From Cinclus cinclus (taxonomy: Eukaryota; Chordata; Aves; Passeriformes; Cinclidae): a stretch of DNA of 64,000 bases. Of the stretch, positions 36,101 through 50,800 are shown in pieces. A program made the translations under genes and the position numbers. Under the pieces are notes generated by a model that saw only the letters and a program-made list of their open reading frames with translations, did no database searches and had not been told where the DNA came from. The stretch lies in NCBI RefSeq assembly GCF_963662255.1, contig NC_085073.1, forward strand, positions 1,116,001 through 1,180,000, written 5' to 3'. How positions within the stretch are numbered: position 1 is the stretch's first letter; each line of letters opens with the position of its first letter.

Positions 36101-39100
36101 TTTTCTCTTTAATGATCTCTTTTTCCAAGTCGAAGCATCTTGCTGCTTAGTTGCTTCTACTCCTGAGGCTTCTTTGTGCTTTCAATCAACATTTTATCCT
36201 CTCTGTCATTTTTCCTGCTTTAGTGTATCCTCTTGGGAAGGAGAGCTGCAGAATTGGAACTTCAGCCAGTGTTCACGATGCTATTGTACCATAACGGTGT
36301 TCAGTGTCTTGTTTTGTATTTTATTTATTAATAATTTCTTAAACACAGTTGCATTTTGAGCGCTTCTGAACTGCTGATGTGTGAAGAAGTCTAAGCTCTG
36401 GATAGTATTTTACATCAGATTCAGATGTCTCCCAAGACCCCAGTGAATGCCCCCTCAAGCCCAAATGAAGTACTGCGTTCTTTTTTGGTGACCTAACATC
36501 AGAATAATGTGAAGCTGCTGGAGTGAGTCCAAAGGAGGCCACATTTTCTGGTGTTCTGAGGGCTGAAGCCCCTCTGCTCTGGAGCCAGGCTGGGAGAGCT
36601 GAGGGTGGTCACCTGGAGAAGAGAAGACTTCAAGGAGAGCTCAGAACCCCTTGCAGGGCCTAAAGGGGCTCCAGGAGAGAGAGAAGGACTTAATACATGG
36701 CAGTAGTGGTAGGACAATGGTGAATGGCTTCATACTGACATAGGGCAGCATTAGATGGTATATTGAAATTCTTCCATGTGAGGGTGGTGAGGCACTGAAT
36801 CATAGAACCATGGAATAATCTGAGCTGGAATAGGCCCACAAAAACCATGAAGTCAACTCCTTGCACAGAAACCCCAAAATCCCACCCTATGGCTGAGAGT
36901 CTTGTCCAAACTCTCCTTGCGCTTTGGCAGCCTTGGGGCTGTGATCATTCCCTGGGGAGCTTGTTCAAAGCCCCAGCACCCTCTGGGGGAAGAACATAAT
37001 ATCCAACCAACTGGAACAGGTTGCTCTGGGAGAAGCTGTGGCTGCCCCATCTGTGTGGAAGTGTTCAAGGCCAGGCTGAATGGGGCTTGGAGCCAACCTG
37101 GTCTAATGGAAGGTGTCCCTGCCCATAGGAGGGGTGAAATAAGATGAGATTTAAGGTCCCTTCCAACCCATCCCATTCTGTGATACATGTATGTACTATT
37201 TGTACCTTGAATGCAACTCGTGAATGTAAATTTTTTTCTTTTGAACCAGATTCATAAAACAGTTGGGTAGTTTCACTTTATAAAAAGTTAAATATCTTTA
37301 GGATATTTGAATGCCATTTATATGATGTAAGGAACAGCTTAACTTTTAGTTTAAAGATGTTTGTATCAGGAGTAGGGACATATTTTTAAATCTAGAATTA
37401 AAATATTGTTTTAAAAATAGCCATTCTCATACCATTCCGTAGCATGTATGGTTCTGTCCTATATGCTGTGTAATGGCTTCCAGTGTTCATGTTTTCATTT
37501 TCAGCTGTTTGACAAAACTTTTGACTACTGGAGGGAGGGGATAAGTGGACAAGGTATGGAGGGGAACAGTTAATTTACTGGTGAGGTGCACAACACTTCT
37601 GCTTGGGTAGAGCACCGCTTCCCACAAGACTATTGAAGCAGATTTGGTGAAGTGAATAAGATCTATGCATTGATAGCAGAGGTGACTGATGGCATGGTTA
37701 AGGAAAGTCTCCTGTCCTGGTGTTCATCAAGTGGCTGTTCATATCTTTACCAATGTCACTTTTCCCCTGGTTAAGCCAGGTCTGAAGGTCAGTATCTGTC
37801 AGGTGCCATCATTCTGCTTGCTTTAGCAGTCTTCTGCTGGAGCTGCATGCTCTCAGCTCTGAGAGGGGTGAATGTCATGCTGTGGCTTCCTCTGCCTGCT
37901 ACCTACCCCTACGTGTAGGAACAGGACAACAGGACGTGGCTTCAGTCTAAAAGACAGTAGGTTTAGATTTGATATTAGGAACAAATTCTTCCCTGTGAGG
38001 CTGGTGATTGCCTGGCATGGGTTGCCCAGAGCAGTTGTGGCTGCCCCATCCCTGAAAGTGTCCAAGGCCAGGTTGGATGCAGCTTGGAACATGATGGGGT
38101 TGGAACAAGATTGGCTTTATGGTCCCTTCCAACACAAACAATGCTGTGATTCTGGGGCGTCGTGGTTTAGCATAGCTTGGTTTTTAGTTAAAGAGAAAAA
38201 TCCATCAGTTATAGAAGTGATTCTCTGTGAGGACTGCTGACAGCTTCCTCTAGATCCAACAGAATCAATCAGCTGCTAGTTTTGAATATTGACATGCTGT
38301 CAAACCACTTAAGAAAGCTAAACACATCTCTGTGAATCACATTTCAGAGCAAACAAACCCTGAACAGCTTTCTCTTGCTTTGAAAAAGTAACTGGGTATT
38401 AGTCAGGCCGGCCCTGCTCTGGTGCATGGACCGCAGGCCTGGCGGGGCTGGGCTGGACCGGGCCAGGCCCTGCCTCTGCTGCAGCACTGTCTGGGCTGGG
38501 TTCCTGGCCCCAGCACGGCCAGGTGGACCCAGGGCTGGTCTGAAATTCTGCCAGGCAGGGGCAGGGGAAGCCATCCTCATGGCATGCTGCTGTGGAGTCC
38601 TAGCCTGGCTGCTGAGATCTTACCCCCTACCAGCACAGCCAGGAAAAATCCTCTGGCTGCTGCCTTGTAAAGATAACATGACCATCTGTAAGCTTGTGTG
38701 AGATATTAACTCTTTAGTGCACAGATGAGATCTGCTAACATCAGTCCTCTCTCAAATGAGAGAAAGAGTAAATGTACCTAGAGAGAGCAATAGAAGACAT
38801 GAAGGTCAGTAAAGAAGGAGTCAAAATCACGGATGGGAGGAGAATGAGGAGATGCCTTAGTCGTGGGCTGAAATTCTTCTGTAGGCCATGGTGATGGACT
38901 GTGGTACACTGAAATATCCTTGTAAATCATTGAACAGCATAGCGGGATGGAGCATTCAAATTGTAGACATGAGCAAAGGCATCCACGCTGAAGCAAGCAG
39001 ATGTTGAAGTAGTCGTGGTTCCATGAGAAGTTTGAACAAAGAGAGATGAGAGTGATGAAGACTCTTTGCCCCCAGTGAAGAGGAAGAAGACTTCTGTTCC

Positions 39101-41768
39101 CAGAGATAGATGAAAAGAACTTACGGTTTTATGGTAGACCCACTACATGTGTTCGCTGAAACATATCCCTTGAGCAAATGTGGCTCTTTCTGGGGAAAAA
39201 AGAGCTCTTGAGAGTTACTCTAACTTGGTGGTCCTTGAAGCATTGACACAATTCACCAGGTAGATTGACTGCTTGTAGGTACTTATTACCTGCAAAAGCA
39301 ATTGTCCCTTTGTAAAACCTCTGTCACATTTTTGCATGAAGGCAATAAACCAGGCTGAAAGTATAAGTGAAAATAAAAATTAAAATGTTACTTATCACTG
39401 TCAAGAATTCTCTGTGGTTCTTTGTCAAGCTGTATGTCGAACACTTCTATTCATTCCCATCCTTGGAAGCAGTTGCTTGCTGCCTGACTTCTGCAGGTAG
39501 GGAGAAGGAGGAGGCTGTGTGCGTACATACTGCTGTTCATGCTCAGAGTGAAGTGATATTTGCCCTTTGAGTCCTGCACTGGCGGAACGCTCCCTGGGTC
39601 TGCTTGGTTGTGACACAGGCACAGTGGCATGTTTTACAACACATATATAACACAACACTTGTGACCTTCTGATTACTGCTAAATAATTGTCTTTTAAGTA
39701 GAAGCCAGGTTTTGTCTGTGCCTCCGGCAAGCTGGTGAGTTTGAAGACACTGCACATATGTTGCAGAACAGAATTCACAGTGACAGATTGGACCAATGAT
39801 AAGAAAAGTTGGTTACAATTAAGTGAAAACAAATTCCAAGATCTGCACCATAAGATGCAGAGAGAAAACACAAGCTGAATACATCACAAAATAAAGATGT
39901 CAACTTAGAAAAAGATGCACATCATGCTGAACCATGTGAAGAAATATTGTATGTAGGGCACACCAATACCCCATAATGGAGGATTTTGGTAAAATAATTC
40001 TGGCCAATGCAGGCAAATCAGAAATTCAAGAAGACAGTACAAGATTGGGAGAGTGGGAACCAAGATTCAGGATTTGGGCTGGGCAGTAAAGTTTGTATAA
40101 TCTAGAACAGTGGTTTTCAGCTTTTTTTTTTCCTCCTTGCAAACATAATAGTTGTTTTCCATGTTTGGAGTTGCAGGTTGAATACAAAGCTTTTGAAAGC
40201 CTATATATATAGTAGGAATTCTTTTCAAAGTTAATTCAGTGGACCCTTAAAAACAGCTCATGGATCACAGGTGCAAACTATAGATCTATAGATTAGAAGC
40301 TTGAGAAAAGGAAAGGAGAAAAATTGTCTGCGATGGCTTAAGAGAATTTCAAAATTGTTCCCTCTGTTCTATGTGTCAGGCTAGAACAGTGAGCTTAAGC
40401 TGCAACAAGGAAGCATTACAGCACTTAACAGTTTTTTAATAACATAATGATACATTTTGAGAAAAGCTACAGAAAGTCAGCAATGAAAGGGCTAATAAAT
40501 TACTTGGTGGGCAGAAGGAAGATTATCTTGATCATATCTGCAAGTTGGATATAACAGCTCAAATAATTATATTTAAGCACTCAGACATGCTTTGCCCATA
40601 ATGAATACTGCTGAAGAAATACTGGTTTATTCCTGAAAGGTGACCACATTTCAATAGTGGATTATTTTGTTTTACTATTTTTTTTTGGTGGGAATAGATC
40701 ATGAGGAATAGGCCTGACCACATCAGATATAAAACGCTGAGGATGCTCAGGCCTCTTTGGCCATTGCATGTGATTTGCTTCATGGGCTGTACTCCAGAGT
40801 CAAAGATATCAGCTGTGTAACTGCCAGATGAAAAAGTACTGTTTACACCTTGTGCATATTACCTTCTCTTAGTTGCCAGAGTTACCTTCTTGTTTTTCCC
40901 TTGTCTGTCCATAACATGTGTTTTAGCATGCCATGCACTTACAGAACATGGTACCAGCTGCGCATTTTAGGGGTGTTCCTGGTCAATGATCAGGAGCATT
41001 TGCAGGTTACTATGGAAGCCGTGTAGTGGTGAGCTGGGCTTGATAAAAGGTGTCTGGTAACAAAATACCTGTAGCTGTAACCAGGATATGCTCAGGATGG
41101 GTGTGCATCCATGTATAATGTGTTGTTTTTTTTTCCAGCTACAAAAAGAAAGATGCAGATTTGTCTGTGGCTCAGGGTCGCATCAAGGATCTGGAAGTTC
41201 TGTTCCATAGAAGTGAAGCAGAACTCAGTACTGTCCTGAATGAGAAACGCAGTCTGGAAGCAGAGGTGGCTGATTTGCGTGCCCAGCTTGCTAAGGTATG
41301 AAAGGGAATGCTCTCTTGCTTCAGCACAGGAAAGGCTGTGTAGCATAAATTCCTTTTTTTCTTTGCATTTAGTTTAAAGTCTGAACATCAATGATCCACC
41401 TTGCTTCCTGATGAACCTTTGGCTGATCCTCTTGGATACAAAACTAAATTATAAGAAATCTATGAAAAACAACCAAAGCAACACAGTGTTTTAGACATTT
41501 TGTTCGTCAGAAATTTTTATTTTAAAATTTCTGATGTTTCTATATTCATGGGATGTTGGGTTATTCAGTGTTGTCCTTTGTAAAGTCCTGCATAATTTTA
41601 TACTTGTGCTGGAGTACCCAGTAGGACCATGCTAGCAAGAAAAAGAAAGTGCAACGTATTGTGTTCAAGGAATTAATAATCCTCAGCTCTTGCATCAAAA
41701 TGTATTGAACTAATCCTACATTTTAAATAGCTGGTATGCAGGCATATAAGCTTGGTTTAGATATCAAT

Positions 41769-41819
<51 letters not shown>

Positions 41820-44800
41820 CGAGTGCGTTTTTTTTTTTTTTGGTTAGGCTTTTGTTTATTTATTGTGTTTCTTTCTGGTGATGGTGTGGGTTGGTTTTCT
41901 TTAAATCAGTGGCTTGACATTTGTTATTGTGAGTAACTGGTCCAAAGTGGTCTTCTCCATCAGATGAAGACCATAAAAGGTTTATGGATGGAAGATAGGA
42001 ATCCAGACAAAATTATCTTTAAAATTCTTTACTAGGCTGAAGATGGTCATGCTGTGGCAAAGAAACAGTTGGAGAAGGAGACACTCATGCGTGTGGACCT
42101 GGAAAATCGGTGCCAGAGTTTGCAAGAGGATCTGGACTTCAGGAAGAATGTATTTGAGGAGGTATTATCAATCTAGTAATCTTGCCACTGTCCAAAGTAA
42201 ATGTAGCCTTTAATTAAATTGACTATGAGCAGCTACTAACTAGTCCATGTAGAGAAAATCAGTATTATTTTTCCTATAAATGGGTTGAGTAAAAAAAATA
42301 GGTGGAGGTTTTACATTTTTTTACATGATAAATCAATGGTGGAGTCAGTATGAGAGCCAGGTGATAAAGAGGATTGTTCCATGGGCAGGTAAAACTCATG
42401 GAGCTAGCTGACTGCTGTGGGAAAGGGAAAATTTTGTTCCCTCTCTCTGGACCCGGTTGCATGGCTCTGCTCTTTACTTACACAAAATCTGGTGGACCTT
42501 ATTGTAACCTATTTTTATTGACTAGAACAGTACACAGCTGCCTTGCTTATTGCAGAGGTAGTTTTCTGCCTGTGAAGTGAATGGTTCTAGTGAAGGCCAA
42601 ATTTTTTGTAATAGTGGGAATTGCAAAAGGGAAGCATGACTTTCTCTCTGTATTTATGTCTGTTTATTCCGTCTCTGGTGGTTCTGCAAGTTTATTCAAT
42701 GAGTGGCCACTGAGCAGTCACCACATGTTTCTGCTGTTCATCTCACCTACTCTAGGTGTGATGCTTAGCTCACCGTTCACCTAAACAGTTCAACCAGATT
42801 AGCGAGAAAGGTACTAAAGTTTTTTTGGTTGAGTTTAATTTTTGACTGCTTAGTGGCTGAATTGTTTTACTACAGAATCCAAATGAGTGCTCATACTGGT
42901 TTAAGGGATGGGACAGGGTTGTGTGGCTAAGGACAGGGGACGGGGACTAGAGCAGGGCAAAGAAACCAACCAGGGAGATCACCCTGAGATGTACTGACCA
43001 TTGTCTCACTTCCATGCCCTAGAGCAGTTGGATTGGTACACTGACTGCAGTGACAGATCCTTGTTTGGTTGTAGGACTTTAAAATTACTTTTCTTCTTGG
43101 AGAGAATGTGTTGCTACTGACTGAAGGTGAAGCTAAATGAGACAGCAGAAGCTAATCCTGAAGCTTGCTGTGCTCAAGGATGGGTGTTGTGTAGCCATTC
43201 CTGAAGCTCTTTGATTCTTCTGTGCACCAAGTCAACACACGAAGCAATAAAAAAATCGATTTCCTTTATTTTAGTGAATTGATTTGGTTCACTGAAGGGT
43301 CCAAATCTCCATTAGAATTGAGACATAGTGACTGGGAGTGTGGCAAGTGAGGCCTGCTTATTCTAGTGGTGTTGAGCTGCTGGATCAGCTCAGCCCTTCA
43401 CCTGATCTTTTGTAGTCCCCCACAACATTCCTTCAGCTTCTGAGCTGCCATTACCTACAGTTACTGAGAGACTGCTGCTTGCTAGTTTTCTTGGTGTAAA
43501 AATTAACCACAGAAAGAAAAACTTCTTCCATATCACTTCAGAGCACATTGCTGCTAGTAAAAGGACGTGTTTCTTGGGATCTGCTTTTAAATGTGGAGCA
43601 TTTGTGCAAAACAGCTAGCAAAGTTGCTTTGAACATGTGTTACCCTGCTATGACTCCAGTCTAGCAAAACTGAGCCTTGCCTTCCCTTGTTATTGTTCCT
43701 CATGGCCCTGCTGCCAACTTCAGGCCTCCTCCCAGTACTCAGAACCACTCCTTGGTTGTTTGTCCTGCCCCGAAGGAAGAAATTGTTTTTCTCATACCAC
43801 ACATTCAGGCCTGGCAAGGTCTCTGCATGAATAAGTGCCTGAGTAAGCCTTACCTTACTAGTTTGCAACCAGTGTTCTTGAGCACAGAAAACTCCTACAT
43901 TTCTAAAAATGAAAATTTTTTAGTACAAATTCTGATCATAAAAAATCGTATCTTCAGGGTTGCTTGAGTTGCTGCTTTATTAATACTCTAATCAAAATCT
44001 GATAAGAAGGGGTGATCAAGTATCTAGAATATAGATGAGATCCATGTGCTTAAGAGTGAAATTTGAAGATGCAGTTTTTCTCTATAGTTATTTTTTAAAT
44101 ATATATAATGTTCACAAAAGGTATTCATTTAAATCTGATTCCTTGTAGGCCGCTATTGCAATGTTAGGATGTATATTAAGAAGGACAGGGTTTGTACTGC
44201 AGCATATGGTATCTCTATGCTATGAAAAAATGCATGTTTTTTTTCTCACTTCCCCCCATTTTGACGTTTGTAGCATAAAACAGCTCCTTACTTAGACAGT
44301 ATATAGCTATTTTTGAAGCTGGTTTTAAGTTGGATCAATTTTAAGAATTACATCCTGACAAAAACAATAATTTGAATCTGTTAGTTCATGCAGCAGTTCT
44401 CAGGCTTTAATGCCTGTAGTACTGTAGCTCCGTTGTACTAAATATTTAGTACTGCTGAAGTTCATTGTTGTCTGAATGTAACTGCTTGTACTGTTTACCT
44501 TAGTGTGGGAATTTGTCCCTCTTCTTTTGTGTGTGTGTAGGAAATAAGGGAAACAAGAAAACGACATGAACATCGTTTGATTGAGGTGGACACAAGCCGC
44601 CAACAGGAGTATGAATCCAAAATGACTCAGGCTCTGGAGGATCTGCGAAATCAACATGATGAACAAGTCAAATTGTATAAAATGGAGCTGGAGCAGACCT
44701 ATCAGGCTAAGGTAACAACTGCTGTCCACAGCACTGTCAGACTGCAAGCCCAGTTTGTGAGATAAAACCCACTTCTATCAGCTCTACTACTCTTATGAGA

Positions 44801-47800
44801 CAAGTAACTGTAATTTGAGGAAGTTTTGTCCCAATGTGCAAATGGCTTCCCTAGGATTTGAGTGCAGATGCAGTTCCAGGGAGGTTATATCCAGTGGTAA
44901 TAGCAAGCAATAGCTTTAGCCAAGAGTAGTCAATGAGAAAACATGTGGAGCTGTTGTTTGTCTCTGCAGAAGACAGAGTGGGAACAGTGAATGTCATGCA
45001 GTAGATTATAAGGCAATGTCTTCTGCTATAAGGGTTCTTTTTTTACTTCTGTAGATCTAGTTTTTCTTCACAAATGGAGGGGGTAGGGAAGACTTGCAAA
45101 ATGTGCAATATGTTGTGCATAAGAAGCTGGATAGGGAGACTGGAGAACTTCAAAGTGTGTGTGTTTCAGTATGGGCTTTTGCTTGGATGCAGTGAGCTTG
45201 GAAATGAATATATAGACAGACTGGAAGGGGCTTCTTATCTAAGGGTACCTTGTCACTTTGCTCTTACTGTGGTCTTTGCAGTATTCCTAATCACACCAAT
45301 GCACTTTTAAATATGTTTAAGCCTGGCCACATTTCAGATATCTACATTGGTTCTGGACTAGAAAATTACTAGATGCAGCTGTGATTTCTTTGGTGACAGG
45401 GAAACTTCAGGCAAGGTATCAGACCTTTCTTGACCAACTTTGGTGATGAAAACCATGGTATATAATTTGGGAATCATAGAATTGTAGAGTGGTTTGGGAT
45501 GGAAGGGACCTTAGAAAGCCATCTAGTCCAGTCCCCTGCCTTGAGCAGGAACATCTTTAAACTAGACCAGGTTGCTCAAGAGTCCCACCCTGGCAATTCT
45601 GGTTGTTGAAAATACTTGTCAATAGCTACACCACTTATTCTCTTGCGCTGGAAGAGTGATGGTCCTGCTAACATTGCTCTCCCCAATCCTTCACTGAGAT
45701 TCCCTTTGAACTCTGGGTTGATGATTTGGTTTGAGAAACATTGATCTGCAAATATTTAACTATTACTTACGGCAGCAACACTATAGATAATAGATACAAA
45801 ACCCCAAAATTAAAATGTAATTCCTCAACACAGTTGGCAGTGTTAGAATTATTCACAGAACTCTGGAACATGTAATACCTTTTTACAGGGAGCTACTTGT
45901 CACAGTCTGAAGGAGATCCAGGATAGAAGATGCTTAGTAGGAAGAAAAAATTGTAAAATAGGCTGCAATATACAGACTTAGAAAATGAAAAAGTGGCAAG
46001 CTTTGAACAGGGGAATGAACAAATAAATCTATTTTTTCCCTGCGTAAATGTGGGTATTATGGATGAAGTTGGAATATGGAAGGAAAGGGGTTTAGCTGTG
46101 AATTTCATTCTGTGATTTCTGAACAAAGATGTGTCCCTATTAGAGAGCAAAAGCAGGAGAGCAATATGGTATCAAAGCAAATCATTAGGTTTAGCTACTG
46201 AGCAGGATGAGATGGTCTTGGGTAAAAGCTCACTTCTTGCACAGGACAAATGTGAAGCAGCTGGAGAAAGTCCAGAGGAGACCACAAAAGTGATCCGAGG
46301 ACTGGAGCACCTCATATGGAGAGAGCTGAGAGAGCTAGGGTGTACAGACAGGACAAGAGACCTCTCCAGGGAGACCTTACTGGGAGTTTTGAATACTTAA
46401 AAAGGGCTTCTAACAAAGATCATCATGATCTGTGATAATAAGCAATAAAATTTCTAAGTATGAGTATTTGGCACTATGCCAGCATGACTGTGAATTAGTG
46501 GATGGTTGTTAAACTTCAAATATTTTTTAATTTTAAATTTTACAAGAAGTAATGGAGTGTGTAGTTGAAGTTCCTTCAAAATCTGTGGCCTAAAGAAGGC
46601 TGTGTGTGTGCTGCTCAGAACCTAGTGAACAGCAGAGGTAATGAAGATTTATTTTATAAACCTTTGTGCTGTGTGGCTAAAGAACATTTGCCTGTATGTT
46701 GTATATTGTTCTTAGAATTTGATTAGTTTAGTTTTTGAGTGATTTCCATGGTATGGTAAAATTGTTGAGGTCCAGCTCTAAGACATGCAAAGGATGCTTT
46801 TTCTAGTTCTCTGCTTTCATGAAATTTACCATGTAAGAGTTCTGGTTTTGCTCTCTCTGTTTTGGTTAAAATTAACCACTAGAAATTAAACTTGTTCACT
46901 ATCTTTAGCAAAAAAATTTTTTAAAAATTCAAAAAAATAAAAACTAATTGTATATTGGGAACTATTAGGGAAAGATAAGAAAACCCATTGTTTTGCCTGT
47001 GGGACAGGATGTCAACTGGAGTGCCATGGGTAGTTTTATTGCTCCTTGCAAAGGTACTACAGAGTAATATGGAGCAGACTGACAGAGAATTTAGAGTGGG
47101 AAATAAGTCACGCGTGAGAAGATTTTAAATAAAACTTCACATGGAAAAGAGGTGTATTGAGAGAAGTGAAAGATACAGTGGATATCTGTAAAAGGATAAA
47201 TAGCATGGGGGAAGGTGAATGAGGAGTGATTGTTTATTACTTTTTCAGTAAGAGCAGGGACAGTGAATGTCCAGTGAGGATGTCCAGATTGAGAAGAAAC
47301 AAAAAGTATTGTTCTTTAATGTAGAGCTATGCTCATTGCCCTAAAAATTAAAGAAGCAGAGACAAATTCCTGACTGAGAAATCCACTGAGAGATAGTAAG
47401 CAGCAAAATATTGTCTCTGACTGAAGAAGTGCCTGAGTTACAAATAGCCAGCAGAGACATAATACCCATGGAGTATTTTATTGAGTTAGTCTCTGGGCAT
47501 GCAGGGAGCTTTTGGACCAGGACATGAATTAGGTAGGCAGCCTTTGCTGTCACCCAGTGTGATTTGCCTTAGGACAAACAAGCAGAGCATGTGGTCAGTT
47601 TTTTGGAAACGAAGGTTGCTTGTATAATGGAAGAGCTAATAGAGTATTTTTAGTAGCTTAAGCAAATCCTATAAGAACAGATCTAAAATAGATTTTCCTT
47701 TGGTCCTTAATGTTATGCAGTTCTAATCCTAAACTTACCAGACCATTTAAATTTTTTTAGAATTAGTTATTTTTTTGCCAAAAGGATATTGCAGGATTTC

Positions 47801-50800
47801 TAACTCAGTACAAGTGAGTTGTATAAAACTTTCTTTCCAGCTGGAGAATGCCAAATTGTCCTCTGACCAAAATGACAAAGCTGCTGGTGCAGCTCGAGAG
47901 GAGCTGAAGGAGGCTCGCATGAGGATAGAAGCTCTCAGCTACCAGCTTTCTGGTCTTCAGAAACAGGTAAAGGAACTAAATTGGCTGTCATCTCAAACAC
48001 ACAGCTGTTTTGTGTGAATATATTAGCAGTTCTGACCCTTCGTATTTTCTGAATTTTACACAGACAAATCTTAGTTATGTTAATTTGGGAGGGAGAAGTG
48101 GTTTAACTTTTTGAGTGGACCTGCATGGATGCCAGGTGGGCTTTTTCTTGTGCTATGTGCTTAGGCCAGTGCAGCAGAAGATCGTATTCGGGAACTAGAG
48201 GAAATGATGGCTGGTGAGCGGGAGAAGTTTAGGAAGATGCTGGATGCAAAGGAGAGGGAAATGACAGACATGAGGGACCAGATGCAGCTTCAGCTTACAG
48301 AGTACCAAGAACTGCTTGATGTTAAATTAGCACTGGACATGGAGATCAGTGCTTACCGAAAACTCCTGGAAGGAGAAGAGGAAAGGTATGTTAAGATTCC
48401 ACTTTCTTTTCTAAGGACTCACAAATGTTATTTTCATTTCTTGTGCTTATTTTTTTCCCACTTTAGCAGGAATGCCCAGATTTCCTTTCAGTGAAGTTAT
48501 ATTGGCTTCATACCACAACGTTGTTGCATGGAACACTTGAATGGAACACTTGTTCTCAACTGAACACTGTCCTTACTTTGAGTTTTTGTAATGGTCTTGG
48601 AGTACAGTGAAATACATTATTCTGTGCTTGGTCTTCATATCATCTTTTTACTTAGTGCTTGTACTTCTGTGGTTTTAGATCATGGGGTCCAAGAATAGTC
48701 TGTTTACTAGCAGCTGTGCTTCAGGGAGGGGGTTAAGGGATCTGTGTTGCTCTCAGTAGCACTGCTTTCCATGTCACATGGTCATACTGCCAGAACATTC
48801 CTCAGGGATGGGTAGCCCCCTTCTCCTCATGTATGCAGTCCTCTTGACATACAGAGTGAGGATGCTGTCAGCCTCGGAGCACATTATAGTCTGGTTACTT
48901 GAGGATATTGTAGCTTTGTCAATGGTTCTCTGGGCGAGTTAATTAAAATGCTTTCTTGGTTGTGTTAAGGTTGAAGCTCTCTCCAAGTCCCTCCTCCCGT
49001 GTCACGGTCTCTCGAGCTACCTCCAGCAGCAGCAGCAGCACTTCACTCATTCGCTCTTCCCGAGGCAAGAGAAAACGTATCGAAGCAGAGGAGCTTTCCG
49101 GCAGTGGAACGAGTGGGATCGGCACAGGAAGTATCAGTGGCAGCAGCAGCAGCAGCAGCTTTCAAATGTCCCAGCAAGCTTCAGCTACAGGAAGTATCAG
49201 CATAGAAGAGATAGACCTGGAGGGCAAATATGTCCAGCTTAAGAACAACTCAGAGAAGGTGAGCATCAGCAGAACTCATAGAAAACAGGGAGCTAATTGA
49301 GGTGATACGCAGCCCTGTACAGCATGAATAGGTATGGCCATGTGGAGAACAGGAGCAGCATCTCAAGGTTCAGCATCCTGGAGGAATTAATGGGGGCTTT
49401 GAAAAGTTGAACATAATGGTGGGCTAAGATGCTGCAGGAAGAAAATACAATTTGTGTCCCAAATGTGTAAATGTGTGCTGGGACACTCTCACAAAAACAG
49501 CCTGCTGTCTAGCAGAATTTTGTTGTGTGAAATATGCATCTTTTAAAATTTTGCTGAATGACCTCACGGGATTTACACTTTAGACTCTGACTACATATAG
49601 GCAAACACTTTCAAAGTAGAATGCAAATGTCTTAACAACCATATAAATAAATTTATATTCCCATTATTTTAATAACAAATACCTAGACTGTGATGACTGT
49701 TAGTTCTGTTTTGTTGACTCTGGATAACTTTCTGACTCTCTCCATTAGGATCAGTCTTTGGGTAACTGGAGACTGAAAAGACAAATTGGAGATGGAGATG
49801 AAATTGCTTACAAGTTTACTCCTAAGTATGTCCTCAGAGCTGGGCAGACTGTTACAGTAAGTTGTATTTACAGTATGTCAACAACATATTCTTCTGTTGA
49901 TGCCGTGGCAATTGGAGATCGTGAAGTCTGGTACAGCCTGGTTTGGAGTATAACTTTTGGGTTCATGGATCTCCCTAGAGAAGCAGGATTTCAGTTACAA
50001 AAATACAAAACAATAAATTAATTTCTATATTTGTACTTAAGTATTTAGACCATTTTTTGGGCACAGAGAAAGTTGAAGAAAAAGGTGTTTTGGGGAATTA
50101 GTCAAGGACTGTTGTTTCCAAACACCTTTGGCCAGGTTTAGAATCCTAATCCTGCTTCAACCTCTTAAAGAATTGGGAACAGTTCAGAGCATTCATCCAG
50201 AGTAGTAGACTGTAGTTAAGACTGGACATTCTCAGCATTAACTGTAGTAGAACAGCTGATTTTCAGTAATTTTGCATTTTATTTTCAGTCTTCAATAGAT
50301 GTTCTTTTAGGAAGAAATAAATGTATCTTTTAATCACTTGCAGCTGTTTCTACTTAAGTATAAACTGTTCAGATACGTATAAAAGATTAAGTTGATACAC
50401 TACCTGCTGCTTTTTGCCTTGGCTCCATACAGTATGGTTATTGAGACAGTGGTAGGAGAAATTTGTTCAGAAAATAATTCATGTCTGCAATATTAGATTT
50501 TTTTAATACCTTACTACAAGTAATAGTGTAGTTAAAAGTAGGGTAAAACTGTCATTTGAATTCACAAAAGAAACCTAGTCTGTAGAGAGAAGTAGGAGAA
50601 TTAGGGGGATATGTATATTTAAAAGAAAAAATTGGATAAACAGCTAATTACAGCTTGCTGTTCTCTCTAGATCTGGGGTGCAGATGCAGGCATATCTCAC
50701 AGCCCCCCTTCTGTTCTCGTGTGGAAGAACCAAGGCAGCTGGGGCACTGGTGGAAATATCCGCACATACCTCGTCAACTCTGAAGGAGAGGTAGGCTGTG

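Larger units (their letters stand above)
32819..41138 (+). other. LMNB2: LMNB2 intron 2 (8.3 kb)
   Basis: Donor GTGAGG, acceptor TTTTTTCCAG. Holds CR1 fragments at 36.5-37.2 and 37.9-38.2 kb. Elsewhere it is AT-rich, unremarkable intronic sequence with no exon recognised. Confidence 0.85.
44712..47840 (+). other. LMNB2: LMNB2 intron 5 (3.1 kb)
   Basis: Donor GTAACA, acceptor CTTTCCAG. Apart from two CR1 fragments it holds ordinary AT-rich intronic sequence. Confidence 0.8.

Noticed and set aside
41771..41817. Possible CRISPR-like or structured repeat
   Set aside because: It is a plain AC dinucleotide microsatellite; no spacer-repeat architecture occurs anywhere in the window.
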